Origin: Granulicoccus phenolivorans DSM 17626 = NBRC 107789 = JCM 15570
GTDB lineage: Bacteria; Actinomycetota; Actinomycetes; Propionibacteriales; Propionibacteriaceae
Assembly: GCF_000423085.1 (NCBI RefSeq)
Contig: NZ_AUHH01000014.1
Span: 1 to 64,000, forward strand
Length of the DNA stretch: 64,000 bases
Direction of reading: 5' to 3'
Below, piece by piece: positions 15,486 through 24,444 of the stretch. Every line of letters starts with the position of its first letter. The first letter of the stretch is position 1. Below the pieces are notes generated by a model. That model saw only the letters and a program-made list of their open reading frames with translations, was not told where the DNA came from and ran no database searches. The position numbers and the translations under genes are program-made.

Positions 15486-17864
15486 GTGACGATGACCAGC
15501 GTGAGCGACCCCTTGGTCGGTACCCTCCTCGACGGACGGTACGAGATCCGGGCCCGTGTTGCTCGGGGCGGCATGGCCACCGTCTACCGAGCGATGGATC
15601 GCCGATTGACCCGTGAGGTCGCGATCAAGGTGATGCACGAGGGCCTGGGCGACGATCAGGATTTCGCCCGCAAGTTCGACCGCGAGGCGCGCGCGGCGGC
15701 CAAGCTGTCCCACCCCAACATCGTCTCGGTGTTCGACCAGGGAGTCGACCTGGGCCGCCCCTACATCGTGATGGAGTATGTGGCCGGGCGTACGCTGCGC
15801 AACCTCATCTCCCGCGAGGCACCGCTGGACCCGCTGCGCGCCCTGGAGATCACCGACCAGATCCTGTCGGCCCTGGTGGCCGCGCACGAATCCGGCCTGG
15901 TCCACCGTGACGTGAAGCCGGAGAACGTGCTGATCTCCCATCGGGGCCAACTCAAGGTGGCCGACTTCGGCCTGGCCCGGGCGGTCACCGCGCAGTCCTC
16001 GACCGCGACCCAGGGCCTGCTGATCGGAACCGTGTCCTACCTGCCGCCGGAGCTGGTCACCACCGGCAAGGCCGACACCCGCAGCGATGTCTACTCCACC
16101 GGCATCGTGCTGTTCGAGATGCTGACCGGCTCGAAGCCGCACACCGGGGACACCCCGATCCAGGTCGCGTACGCCCATGTGCACAACGATGTCCCGGCGC
16201 CCTCGACGCTGTGCAGCCACGATTGGCGTACCTCCCGCTCGGGCATCCCGCCCTACCTGGACGCCCTGGTCCGGGCCGCGACCCGGCGCGAACGCGATGA
16301 GCGACCCGACGATGCGCGGACCATGCTGGGGATGGTCCGCACCGCTCGGGAGGCGCTGTCCTCCGGGGTGATGGACGACCCGTCGCTGACCCTGCAGTTC
16401 TCCCAGACCTTCGCCGGGTCCAACGAGCCGACCGCGGTGGTGGCTCCCCCGCCGCCCACCCCGCCGACGCCGCCGACCCCGGTCAGCCCGCACAGCACCG
16501 CCCTGCACGCCAGCCGGCGGATCCCCGTGCGGCCCTACTCCTCGCGTTCGCAGTCGGCCTCCAGCCCGGCGATGATGGACGCCTACGACCGCTTCGAGGC
16601 CCCCGAACGCGAGGTCGTCTCCGCGATCCCGCTCCCGGTCGCCGCGGAGGACGAGGCCCCGGTCCGGCCGGCGAAGTCCGCCAAGCAGGCCGCGTCCACC
16701 AAGCAGGCCGCGTCGGCGAAGTCTGCCGCGTCGAGCGGCGCCCCGCGTACGCTCGCCGCCCGGGTCCGGGGTCTGCTGTCCGGCGCGAACCGCCCGACGT
16801 CGACACCGGCCACGCCGGCCCCCGCCGCGGCGAAGGCCCCGGTGGTCACCGCTGGGACAGCCCCGGCGGCCGGGAAGAAGGTCGCCCCGCAGCCCCCGAT
16901 CCCCGACCCCGTACCGGCCCGGAAGCCGGCCGCCGGCCCGGTCCGGTCCACCGCCCACCCGTCCACCGCACACCAGCGCACCGTGTTCCGGCGTCGCCGC
17001 ACGCTCCTGATCGGCCTGCTGCTGGTGCTGCTGGCCGTCGGTGGCGGCGTCGGCTACTGGTACGCCGAGGGCCGCTGGACGACCAGCCCGCAGTTCGCGA
17101 ACCAGCCGGTGGACCAGGCGGTCCGGGCGGCCCAGGCGGCCGATGTGACCGTGACCCAGGAGGACGCGTTCGACGAGACGGTTCCGGCCGGGGCGGTGAT
17201 CAGCTCAGATCCCGCCGCCGACACCCGCCTGCTGCGTGGCAGCAGCGTGCACCTGGTCGTCTCGCGCGGCCCGGAACGGTTCGCGATGCCCGAGGTGGCC
17301 GGTAAGTCCCGCGACGAGGCCCAGCAGGCGTTGGCCGGGGTCAATCTGAAGGTCGGGAAGGTCACCGAGTCCTGGAACGCCGAGGTCCCGGCCGGAAAGG
17401 TGGTGGAGGCCTCGGCCGCCCCCGGGGACCAGTTGAAGCGGGACACCGCGATCGACCTGACCGTCTCCAAGGGCCCCCAGCCGATCAAGATCGAGGACTG
17501 GACCGGCCGCTCCACCACCGACGCGAAGGCGGCGCTGGAGAAGGCCGGATTCACCGTGAAGGTGACCAGTGAGTACTCGAACACCCCGCAGGGCAATGTG
17601 GCGCGCCAGGATCCGAAGAACGGTGCCGGGATGCGCGGCGGCACGATCACCCTGGTGGACTCCAAGGGTCCGCTGATGGTGAAGGTGCCCGAGGTGAAGG
17701 CGATGAGTGCTCAGGACGCCCGCGGGGTGCTGGAGAAGGCCGGCTTCAAGGTGGAGACCACCAAGGCGCCGAACTACGTAGGGTTGGAGGCGGTCTCGGA
17801 GACCAACCCCGCCGGCGGCACCGAGGTGGCCCAGGGGTCCACGATCACCCTCAGCCTCGTCTGA
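15486..17864 (+). CDS. pknL: Transmembrane serine/threonine kinase with four PASTA domains (PknL-like)
   Basis: A 792-residue receptor kinase. The cytosolic kinase domain (about 18-285) has the glycine loop ARGGMATVY, VAIKV lysine, HRDVKPENVL catalytic loop near residue 140, DFG (VADFGLA) and the PPELV segment. A Pro/Ala/Lys-rich linker (about 320-500) leads to one transmembrane helix near 507-525 (LLIGLLLVLLAVGGG) and four extracellular PASTA repeats that in relatives sense peptidoglycan fragments. A -10 box TAGAAT lies at 15424 and GGAG 7 bases before the GTG start. The position beside aroG and idsA matches M. tuberculosis pknL. The next gene encodes a small HTH protein that may be a substrate. 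Confidence 0.93.
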   Translation: MTMTSVSDPLVGTLLDGRYEIRARVARGGMATVYRAMDRRLTREVAIKVMHEGLGDDQDFARKFDREARAAAKLSHPNIVSVFDQGVDLGRPYIVMEYVAGRTLRNLISREAPLDPLRALEITDQILSALVAAHESGLVHRDVKPENVLISHRGQLKVADFGLARAVTAQSSTATQGLLIGTVSYLPPELVTTGKADTRSDVYSTGIVLFEMLTGSKPHTGDTPIQVAYAHVHNDVPAPSTLCSHDWRTSRSGIPPYLDALVRAATRRERDERPDDARTMLGMVRTAREALSSGVMDDPSLTLQFSQTFAGSNEPTAVVAPPPPTPPTPPTPVSPHSTALHASRRIPVRPYSSRSQSASSPAMMDAYDRFEAPEREVVSAIPLPVAAEDEAPVRPAKSAKQAASTKQAASAKSAASSGAPRTLAARVRGLLSGANRPTSTPATPAPAAAKAPVVTAGTAPAAGKKVAPQPPIPDPVPARKPAAGPVRSTAHPSTAHQRTVFRRRRTLLIGLLLVLLAVGGGVGYWYAEGRWTTSPQFANQPVDQAVRAAQAADVTVTQEDAFDETVPAGAVISSDPAADTRLLRGSSVHLVVSRGPERFAMPEVAGKSRDEAQQALAGVNLKVGKVTESWNAEVPAGKVVEASAAPGDQLKRDTAIDLTVSKGPQPIKIEDWTGRSTTDAKAALEKAGFTVKVTSEYSNTPQGNVARQDPKNGAGMRGGTITLVDSKGPLMVKVPEVKAMSAQDARGVLEKAGFKVETTKAPNYVGLEAVSETNPAGGTEVAQGSTITLSLV

Positions 17865-17952
17865 ACCGGTCCCGTCCGAACCAACCTCGTTCGAACCGGC
17901 CGGGTGCGGCCCCCGGGTGGCCGCGCAGCCGGCCACGGGCCAAGATGGACCC

Positions 17953-18270
17953 ATGACTTCCCATGACTTCATCATTCCCGGGGACCTCGCCCGCTCCGCT
18001 CGGGCCCTGACCCAGGTGTCCTATGCCATGGTGGCCGAGGCCGCGGATCTTTCGGCGCAGCGGCTGCGGGCGTACGAGCAGGGTGACGGGACCCTGGATG
18101 CCGAGGAGAACCTCCGGCTGCGGCGGGCGCTGGAGGAGTTCGGGGCCCTGTTCGTCGCCGAGGACGAGCGGGCCGGCTACGGCGTACGCAAGAAGTGGTC
18201 GGAGAGCACCACCCAGCGGGTGGAGACCTGGGAGGGCGAGGGCGGCCTGGCCGGCGACGACGACATCTGA
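17953..18270 (+). CDS. Small HTH (XRE-like) protein
   Basis: A 105-residue cytosolic protein. Residues about 11-60 form a Cro/C1-type helix-turn-helix (ARALTQVSYAMVAEAADLSA, then RLRAYEQG); the C-terminus is acidic. ATG 17953 is chosen because CAAGAT, a weak -10 box, lies 6 bases upstream; an upstream in-frame GTG at 17917 would add 12 residues. In M. tuberculosis the gene beside pknL encodes the HTH protein Rv2175c, a PknL substrate. This protein does not look like its sequence relative, so any kinase link is only positional. Confidence 0.75.
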   Translation: MTSHDFIIPGDLARSARALTQVSYAMVAEAADLSAQRLRAYEQGDGTLDAEENLRLRRALEEFGALFVAEDERAGYGVRKKWSESTTQRVETWEGEGGLAGDDDI

Positions 18271-18756
18271 CCCGACCGCGCCCATCCGACCGCACCCGAC
18301 CGGAAACATCAAGACGCACCGTCGCGGGAAACCGCACGCGGCCAGAACCCCGAGGGGTCCCGGCCGCGTGGCGCTGCCAGGGGCGGACGGTCGGCCGGCT
18401 CAGAGCTCGGCCGGCACGGACGCCTGGACCCCAGTGCTCCGCGCAGTCCCGGTCCCCAATCACGGAAGCGGGCATGGCGTTGCGCGGGTCTTCCACCACT
18501 TCGCGGGTGCTCGTGCCGGCCCGCTGGTCCGCATCCGGCCCGCGGCCCCTGCAGGACCCGCCCGGCCGAACCCGGCCCGCGTACGCAAACTGCCCCCGCA
18601 CACCGAACCCGCCGAACGCCCACCGGGATCCACCTCGCCGGCGCAGGCACCTGGCCCCGCGCGGGCGCTCCCCCGGTTCGCAGGCGCTCCCCCGGTTCGC
18701 GGGTGCTCGTGCCGGTCCCGGCCGCGTGGCGCTACCAGGGCGAACGGTCGGCCGGC
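18271..18756. other. 486-base intergenic region with a duplicated aroG 3' end
   Basis: No credible gene. It contains a degenerate copy of the aroG end (18356-18430), two adjacent copies of GGCGCTCCCCCGGTTCG near 18664-18697, and two copies of TTCGCGGGTGCTCGTGCCGG (18504-18523 and 18697-18716). The region looks built from repeated slippage or recombination. Confidence 0.7.
18356..18430 (-). repeat. Partial duplicate of the aroG C-terminal end
   Basis: This 75-base segment matches 18714-18787, which spans the true aroG stop, with one indel and about five substitutions. On the minus strand it still reads VQASVPAEL followed by TGA, against VQAFVPAEL in aroG. It lies about 358 bases downstream of the functional end. 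Confidence 0.85.
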
Positions 18757-20136
18757 TCAGAGTTCGGCCGGCACGAACGCCTGGACCGGGTTGTGCCGGT
18801 TGATCCGGCCGTCGGTCAGCCGCTCGGCGACGGTGAAGGCCAGCTCCAGCGACTGATCGCGGTTCAGCCGCGGGTCGCAGACGGTCTCGTAGCGGGACTC
18901 CAGATCCTGCTCGATCAGCCCCCCGGACCCACCGACACACTCGGTGACGTCGTCCCCGGTGAGTTCGATGTGGACGCCGCCGGGCCAGGTGCCCAGATCG
19001 TCGTGCACGTCGAACCACCCGTTGACCTCCTCGACCACGTCGCTGAAGGATCGGGTCTTGTAGCCGTTCTTGGCGGTGAAGGTGTTGCCGTGCATCGGGT
19101 CGCACACCCAGACCACCTTGCGGCCGGTCTGCTCGACGGCCTCGATCACCGGCGGCAGCGCCTCGCGCACCTTGCCCGCCCCCATCCGGGTGATCAGCGT
19201 CAGCCGGCCGGGTTCCTGCTCCGGGTCGATCTTCTCGACCAGGCCGAGCACGTCCTCGGGGGTCACCTTCGGGCCGAGCTTGATGCCGACCGGGTTGCGG
19301 ACGCTGCTCAGCAGTTCCACGTGGGCGCCGTTGAGGTCGCGGGTCCGCTCCCCGATCCAGACCAGGTGGCCGGAGGTGTCGTAGGGCTGCTGGGTCCGCG
19401 AATCGATCCGGGTCATCGCGTGCTCGTAGTCGAGCAGCAACGCCTCGTGGGAGGCGAAGAAGTCGACGGTCTTCATCTGATCGCCGTCGATCCCGCAGGC
19501 CACCATGAAGCGCAGCGCCTGATCGATCTCGTCGGCCAGCTTCTCGAAGCGGGCCATCGCCCCACCGGCGACGAAGTTACGGTTCCAGTTGTGCACCCGG
19601 CGCAGATCGGCGAAGCCACCGGTCATGAACGCCCGGGTCAGGTTCAGCGTGGCCGCCGAGGCGTTGTAGACATCCAGCAGGCGCTCCGGATCGGGCACCC
19701 GCGCCGCGGCGGTGAAGTCGAACCCGTTGACCGCGTCGCCGCGGTAACTGGGCAGGCTGACCCCGTTGCGGGTCTCGGTGTCGCTGGAGCGCGGCTTGGC
19801 GTACTGCCCGGCGATCCGCCCCACCTTGACCACCGGCACCTGCGCGGCATAGGTGAGCACCACCGACATGGCCAGCAGCACGGTGAGCTTGTTCTTCACG
19901 TTCTCCGCGGTCACGCCGTCGAAGGTCTCGGCGCAGTCGCCGCCCTGCAACAGGAACGCCTCGCCGGCGGCAACCTTGGCCAGCTTCTCGCGCAGGTCGT
20001 CGCATTCGCCGGCAAACACCAGCGGCGGCCGCGAACGCAGCCGCTCGACGACCTGGTCGACCTTGCCCTGGTCGGGATAGCTGGGCTGCTGCTTCAGCGG
20101 GAGCGTACGCAGATGTTCGAGTGTCGGGAAAGTCAC
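18757..20136 (-). CDS. aroG: Class II DAHP synthase
   Basis: First step of the shikimate pathway: PEP and erythrose 4-phosphate to DAHP. The 459 residues show class II motifs AGEAFLLQGGDCAETF, RIAGQYAKPRS, ACGIDGDQMKTVDFF, DPMHGNTF and GVHIELTGDDVTECVGG. Length fits the mycobacterial AroG (about 460). The GTG start has no ribosome site. The minus-strand -10 TACCCT (20143-20148) ends 7 bases upstream, so translation is probably leaderless. It lies beside pknL as in M. tuberculosis. Confidence 0.95.
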   Translation of the reverse strand: MTFPTLEHLRTLPLKQQPSYPDQGKVDQVVERLRSRPPLVFAGECDDLREKLAKVAAGEAFLLQGGDCAETFDGVTAENVKNKLTVLLAMSVVLTYAAQVPVVKVGRIAGQYAKPRSSDTETRNGVSLPSYRGDAVNGFDFTAAARVPDPERLLDVYNASAATLNLTRAFMTGGFADLRRVHNWNRNFVAGGAMARFEKLADEIDQALRFMVACGIDGDQMKTVDFFASHEALLLDYEHAMTRIDSRTQQPYDTSGHLVWIGERTRDLNGAHVELLSSVRNPVGIKLGPKVTPEDVLGLVEKIDPEQEPGRLTLITRMGAGKVREALPPVIEAVEQTGRKVVWVCDPMHGNTFTAKNGYKTRSFSDVVEEVNGWFDVHDDLGTWPGGVHIELTGDDVTECVGGSGGLIEQDLESRYETVCDPRLNRDQSLELAFTVAERLTDGRINRHNPVQAFVPAEL

Positions 20137-20208
20137 GGGGAAAGGGTAGCCCGGGCCCGGGAATTCTGCCGCATATTGTGTCAGCCCCGGACAGTGGGGG
20201 TCTGCCCG

Positions 20209-20268
20209 GTCAGTCCTGGTGGCGATGGTGGGTCAGTCCTGGTGGCGGTGGTGGGTCAGTCCTGGTGG
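20209..20268 (-). repeat. 23-base tandem repeats of the response-regulator 3' end
   Basis: GTCAGTCCTGGTGG starts at 20209, 20232 and 20255, a period of 23 bases. The third copy contains the real stop and the last codons of the response-regulator gene; the two downstream copies repeat the end, each carrying HHQD and a stop. No terminator hairpin is obvious. Confidence 0.9.
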
Positions 20269-20924
20269 TATCCCTGCTCGACCGCGTACAGCGCCAGCTC
20301 GACGCGATTGTGCAGTTCGAGTTTGCGCAGCACGTTCTGGACATGGTTCTGCACGGTGCGGTGGGACACGAACAGGCGCTCGGCGATCTCCCGGTACGCC
20401 AGCCCCTTGGCCACATAGCGCAGGACCTCGATCTCCCGCTTGGTCAGCGTCGGGCCGGTGTCGTTGTGGGCCTGGGCGGTGCTGACCATCCGGCGGAACT
20501 CGCCGAGGACCATCCCGGCCAGGCTGGGGGTGAACACGGCCTCCCCGAGCGCGGTCTGGCGGACCCCTTCGACCAGTTCCTCCGGGGCGGCCGACTTGAG
20601 CAGGTAGCCGCGGGCGCCGGCCTTCACCGCCCGGAGCACGTCGGTGCGTTCCCCGGAGGCCGAGATGACCAGGATCCGCATCTGCGGAAATTCCTTCATC
20701 AGCAACTCGGTACAGGTGGCGCCGTCGGGGGCCGGGATCTGCAGATCCATCACCACCACCTCGGGCCGGGCCGCCCGGGCCCGGGCCATGCATTCCTCAC
20801 CGCTGCGCGCCACCGCCACGATCTCGAAACCGTCGTCCTCCAGGTCTCCCCCGAGGGCCTCCAGCCACATCGGATGATCGTCGACCAGCATGACCCGGCG
20901 GGGCATGTCGGGCTGGTGTGTCAC
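20256..20924 (-). CDS. NarL/LuxR-family response regulator
   Basis: A 222-residue regulator. The receiver domain (about 8-125) has the acidic pair VDDH, phospho-acceptor Asp in VVVMDLQIPAPDG and the LLKSA lysine. The C-terminal LuxR helix-turn-helix is LTKREIEVLRYVAKGLAYRE, then IAERLFVSHRTVQNHV. The GTG start at 20924 overlaps the kinase stop (GTGA) and is served by GGAGG; the open frame upstream of it is antisense-like filler within the kinase gene. Partner of the following kinase; target genes unknown. Confidence 0.93.
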   Translation of the reverse strand: MTHQPDMPRRVMLVDDHPMWLEALGGDLEDDGFEIVAVARSGEECMARARAARPEVVVMDLQIPAPDGATCTELLMKEFPQMRILVISASGERTDVLRAVKAGARGYLLKSAAPEELVEGVRQTALGEAVFTPSLAGMVLGEFRRMVSTAQAHNDTGPTLTKREIEVLRYVAKGLAYREIAERLFVSHRTVQNHVQNVLRKLELHNRVELALYAVEQGYHQD

Positions 20925-22129
20925 GGCAGTACCTCCAGCGGAACGCGGAATTCCCATTCGACTCCCCGGCCGGGGGCCGTATGCAATGTTGCCACGCCCC
21001 CGAGGTCGCGGATCCGGCCGTAGATCGAGTGCTTCATCCCGAGCCGGCCGTTGCGCATGGCGTCCTCGAAGGCGCGCGGGTCGCCCCCGACGCCGTTGTC
21101 GCGGATGGAGACCAGTACGTCGTTGTCCTCGGTCTCCAGCAGCACCCAGGCGCGCGCCTGCGGCCCTGCGTGTTTGGCGACGTTGGTGAGCGCCTCGGTG
21201 ATCGCGGCGTCCAGTTCCCGGGCCCGCGCCCCCTCCAACAGGATCGGGTCGGCCGGGGTGGACACGGTGACCCGGCCCGAGGCGTGCCGATCCAGGATCG
21301 AGGAGAAGTTCCGATGGGTCATGTCGGTGCGCTGGGCGCGCTCGGGATCGATGTCGAAGTCCTGCAGCAGCGAGCGCAACTGGTGTTCGGCCTGCAGCGC
21401 CTGCTCCCCCAGCAGCGCCCCGCGCGGGCCGAGGCTGCGACCGTCGCGGGCGACCATCGCCAGCACCTGCAGGACGCCGTCGTGCACGATCCGGTTCAGC
21501 CGCTGCCGCTCCGACATGGCCGCGGCGGCGAGTTGGAAGCGTTCCCGCTCGCCGGTGCTCTGATGCATCTGATCCACCATCCAGCCGATCCCGGTAGTCA
21601 CCACGATCATCGTCAGCGGCATCCCCCAGGTGACCGGATCCGCGCCCGGCCGGAGCGCGAACACCACGATCGCCAGAATCGTCGAGGACAGCGCACCGCC
21701 CCGACAGCCGTACGCCGCGGCGAGCAGCAGCGGGGAGGTGAGCAGCCAGAATCCGGTCACCGGCAGGTACGCCGCCGGCTCCGGTACCGGGTCCAGGGCC
21801 GGCAGTGAGAGGAGGGTGAGTCCGGCGGTGAGGACCAGGTCGGCCCACAGCGCCGGCCGCGGGCAGGGCCGGCGCCGGCGCAGCAGCAGGTGCACCACCA
21901 CGGTGAGCGCGATCATCGCGGCCAGCACGACCAGCACCAGTGCCGGCATCCGGGCCTGGGGCAGCCGGACCAGGTTGGCCGCCACGGTGATCGCGAGCAG
22001 GGCGTACCGGACCATCACCAGGACCCGGAACTGGGGTCGCTGCAGATCCTCGGTCAACGGCACCGAGGTGGCCGCGCCGGCTCCCGCCGGCGCCGGGACC
22101 GCGTTCAGCATCGGCTGTCCCGGACCCAC
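20921..22129 (-). CDS. Sensor histidine kinase, NarL-partner type
   Basis: A 402-residue membrane kinase. About five or six hydrophobic segments lie between residues 35 and 185, in the style of DUF5931 sensor domains. The dimerisation/phospho-acceptor helix holds RLNRIVHDGVLQVLAM with the His, and the C-terminal ATPase has ITEALTNVAKHA (N box) and IRDNGVGGDP (G1 box). It is translated from a GTG that begins 2 bases after the plsC stop, so plsC, kinase and regulator form an operon. The signal is not evident. Confidence 0.9.
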   Translation of the reverse strand: MGPGQPMLNAVPAPAGAGAATSVPLTEDLQRPQFRVLVMVRYALLAITVAANLVRLPQARMPALVLVVLAAMIALTVVVHLLLRRRRPCPRPALWADLVLTAGLTLLSLPALDPVPEPAAYLPVTGFWLLTSPLLLAAAYGCRGGALSSTILAIVVFALRPGADPVTWGMPLTMIVVTTGIGWMVDQMHQSTGERERFQLAAAAMSERQRLNRIVHDGVLQVLAMVARDGRSLGPRGALLGEQALQAEHQLRSLLQDFDIDPERAQRTDMTHRNFSSILDRHASGRVTVSTPADPILLEGARARELDAAITEALTNVAKHAGPQARAWVLLETEDNDVLVSIRDNGVGGDPRAFEDAMRNGRLGMKHSIYGRIRDLGGVATLHTAPGRGVEWEFRVPLEVLP

Positions 22130-22130
22130 C

Positions 22131-22889
22131 TCACGGCTCCGCGGTGGTGATCGCCGGGGGCCGGCCCGCGTTGCCCGGCCGGTCCTGGACCCGGGCGCGG
22201 AGCTGCTCGGGGGTGAAGTTGCCCGCCTTGACGCTGGAGGAATACGCGTCCACGTACTCCTGACCGGTCAGATCCTGGATCGCGGCCATGATCTCGTCGG
22301 TGACCCAGCGCAGTACCTGCCGGTCCTCGACCTGGTCGGCGTACGCGGAGAAGTCCAACGGCCGCCCGATCCGGACCCCGGGACGATCCAGATAGGGAAT
22401 GACCCCGAACAGCTTCTTCACCCGGGTGGTCCCCACCGTCCCCACCGGGATCACCGGGACGCCGTGGTGCAGGGCGAGCCGGGCCGCTCCGGTGCGGCCC
22501 TTGTACAGCCGCCCGTCGGGCGAGCGTGTCCCCTCGGGGTAGATGCCCAGCAGGTGGCCGTCGCGCAGCACCTGGGCGGTCTCGTTCAGCGATTCCTCGC
22601 TGGCCCGGCCCCCGGTGCGATCCATCGGCACCTGACCGATCGCCCGCAGGAACCAGCCGACCACGCGGCCCAGGAAGCTCTTCTGGTGGAACAATTCCGC
22701 CTTGGCGGGGAAGGTGACCCGGCGGCGGGACATCAGGGGCAGCACGATCGTGTCCACATAGGCGAGATGGTTGCTCGCCAGGATCGCGCCTCCGGAGGAC
22801 GGGATGTTCTCCGGATTCTCGATCCAGGGGCGGCAGACGCTGCGCAGTACGGGCACGAAGAGTGCGAACTTGAAAAACCAGTAATACAC
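22131..22889 (-). CDS. plsC: 1-acyl-sn-glycerol-3-phosphate acyltransferase
   Basis: Adds the second acyl chain to lysophosphatidic acid at the membrane. The 252 residues contain the acyltransferase boxes SNHLAYVDTIVL (HX4D), the MDRTGG substrate segment, and YPEGTRSPDGRLYKGRTGAA. An N-terminal hydrophobic stretch (YYWFFKFALFVPVL) can anchor it. The GTG at 22889 is chosen for AGGAGG 5 bases upstream, and TAGGGT further upstream is a likely -10 box. It matches Rv2182c in the mycobacterial order. Confidence 0.92.
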   Translation of the reverse strand: MYYWFFKFALFVPVLRSVCRPWIENPENIPSSGGAILASNHLAYVDTIVLPLMSRRRVTFPAKAELFHQKSFLGRVVGWFLRAIGQVPMDRTGGRASEESLNETAQVLRDGHLLGIYPEGTRSPDGRLYKGRTGAARLALHHGVPVIPVGTVGTTRVKKLFGVIPYLDRPGVRIGRPLDFSAYADQVEDRQVLRWVTDEIMAAIQDLTGQEYVDAYSSSVKAGNFTPEQLRARVQDRPGNAGRPPAITTAEP

Positions 22890-23018
22890 CGACACCTCCT
22901 GAGTCGAACCAAACCCTAGTTCACCGGGCCCGTTCCCGCGTCCTCGCGCGACCGAGCGGACCCTCGGCGGCAGTGGGCACCCGGCCCGGCGGTTGCGCTG
23001 ACGGCCTAGGATTGGCAT

Positions 23019-23831
23019 GTGCCGTACACCGACAGTTCCGCACCCGAGGCCGCCGGAGCCAAACCCGGCTTTGCCGAACACACTCGTGCCTTCGAGGGTG
23101 GGTCCGGTGAACTCGGCGTGCTGTTGTGCCATGGCTTCACCGGATCGCCGGGGTCCCTGCGGCCCTGGGCCGAGCATCTGGTCGAGGCCGGCTTTCGGGT
23201 CCGGTTGCCGCTGCTGCCCGGCCACGGCACCACCTGGGAACAGCTCAACGAAACCAGCTGGACCGACTGGTACGCCACCGTCGAGACGGCGTTCCGGCTG
23301 TTGCGGCAGGAATGTCGCGCGGTATTCATCGGCGGGCTGTCGATGGGCGGCTCGCTCGCGCTGCGGCTGGCCGAACGCTACGGCGACGACGTGGCCGCGC
23401 TGGCGCTGGTCAATCCCGCGGTCTCCTCGGCCAACCCCGCTCTCAAGGCGCTCCCGGTGCTGCGCCGCTTCGTCCCGTCGGTCAAGGGCATCACCAACGA
23501 CATCGCCCGCGGCGGCGACGAATGGGGCTACGACCGCACGCCGCTGCAGGCGCTGTCCTCGATGACCGAACTGTGGCGCAACGTCCGCCAGAATCTGGAC
23601 CGGGTCGATCAGCCCCTGCTGCTGTTCCGCTCGGCCACCGACCATGTGGTCGACCCCGGGTCCGCCAAGACGATCCTGGCCGGGATCAACAGCCACGACG
23701 TGACGGTCCGCACCCTGGAGCGCAGCTACCACGTGGCGACCCTGGATTACGACGCCCCGGCCATCTTCGCGGAGTCGGTCCGCTTCTTCCGGGCCCACGA
23801 CCCGCGTCGCGCGGAGGCCGATCATGGCTGA
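23019..23831 (+). CDS. Alpha/beta hydrolase, carboxylesterase / monoacylglycerol lipase type
   Basis: A 270-residue soluble hydrolase. Features are the oxyanion loop LCHGFTGSPGSLRPWA, the nucleophile elbow GGLSMGGSL, an acid in SATDHVVDPG, and the His in RSYHVATLD. The pattern resembles Est30/thermostable monoacylglycerol lipase. The -10 TAGGAT (23007-23012) ends 7 bases before GTG 23019, so it is a leaderless gene. It is divergent from plsC and overlaps the next gene by 8 bases, which suggests a two-gene operon linked to lipid turnover. Confidence 0.9.
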   Translation: MPYTDSSAPEAAGAKPGFAEHTRAFEGGSGELGVLLCHGFTGSPGSLRPWAEHLVEAGFRVRLPLLPGHGTTWEQLNETSWTDWYATVETAFRLLRQECRAVFIGGLSMGGSLALRLAERYGDDVAALALVNPAVSSANPALKALPVLRRFVPSVKGITNDIARGGDEWGYDRTPLQALSSMTELWRNVRQNLDRVDQPLLLFRSATDHVVDPGSAKTILAGINSHDVTVRTLERSYHVATLDYDAPAIFAESVRFFRAHDPRRAEADHG

Positions 23832-24309
23832 ACATCGCGAACGGCGTCCCGAGGACTACGAGCGGGACTTCGCCGACCTGGTCTCCGGCCTCGAGCTCGA
23901 CGAGGTCAGCAGCTACCCGACCGGCTCGGCCGCGCCGCCCTCGGAGACCGCCGGTTTCACCGCCGGGGAACCGGAGGATCTGCGCCCGGCGCATCGGCGT
24001 ACCCGGCACCCCCAGCGGGACTGGTTCAACCTCGAGGAGGCGGTCGAGCGGACCGACAGCAGCGAGCCCGAGCGCTCGGAGTGGACGCCGGAGCCGCTGC
24101 CCGAGCTGAATCGACCCGCCCTGCCTTCGGTGGTCGGCTGGCTGTGTTTCGCGTTCAGCCTGGGGGCCGTTCTGGTCACGCTGTTCGGCGTACGCCTGCC
24201 CGGCTGGATGGGCATCGCGGCCGTGCTCGCGTTCGTGGCCTCGATCGCCATTCTGATCTGGCGGCTGCCCAACAAGCCCGATTCTGACGGGAACGGCGCG
24301 GTCGTCTGA
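23824..24309 (+). CDS. Conserved membrane protein, two C-terminal helices
   Basis: A 161-residue protein of unknown function. The first 100 residues are charged and soluble (RPEDYERDFADLVSGLELDE). Two adjacent hydrophobic segments follow (VVGWLCFAFSLGAVLVTLFG and MGIAAVLAFVASIAILIW), then a short tail. Its ATG lies inside the esterase gene end. This layout is common in actinobacterial genes beside plsC and esterases (the Rv2183c position), but no domain is recognised. Confidence 0.8.
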   Translation: MAEHRERRPEDYERDFADLVSGLELDEVSSYPTGSAAPPSETAGFTAGEPEDLRPAHRRTRHPQRDWFNLEEAVERTDSSEPERSEWTPEPLPELNRPALPSVVGWLCFAFSLGAVLVTLFGVRLPGWMGIAAVLAFVASIAILIWRLPNKPDSDGNGAVV

Positions 24310-24381
24310 CCCCACCGGGTCGGACGCCCCCGGCCCCCGACACAGCAGTAACACGACACTGCAAGTGAACGACAACGCAGC

Positions 24382-24428
24382 GAACGACAACGCCCGGCCG
24401 GGTGATTCCCGGCCGGGCGTTGTCGTTC
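24382..24428. terminator. Bidirectional intrinsic terminator
   Basis: A perfect 21-base-pair hairpin (arms 24382-24402 and 24408-24428, loop TGATT) between two convergent genes. The outer part (GAACGACAAC) is also repeated once just upstream at 24367. Confidence 0.85.
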
Positions 24429-24444
24429 AGTTCTGTTCGTGGCC

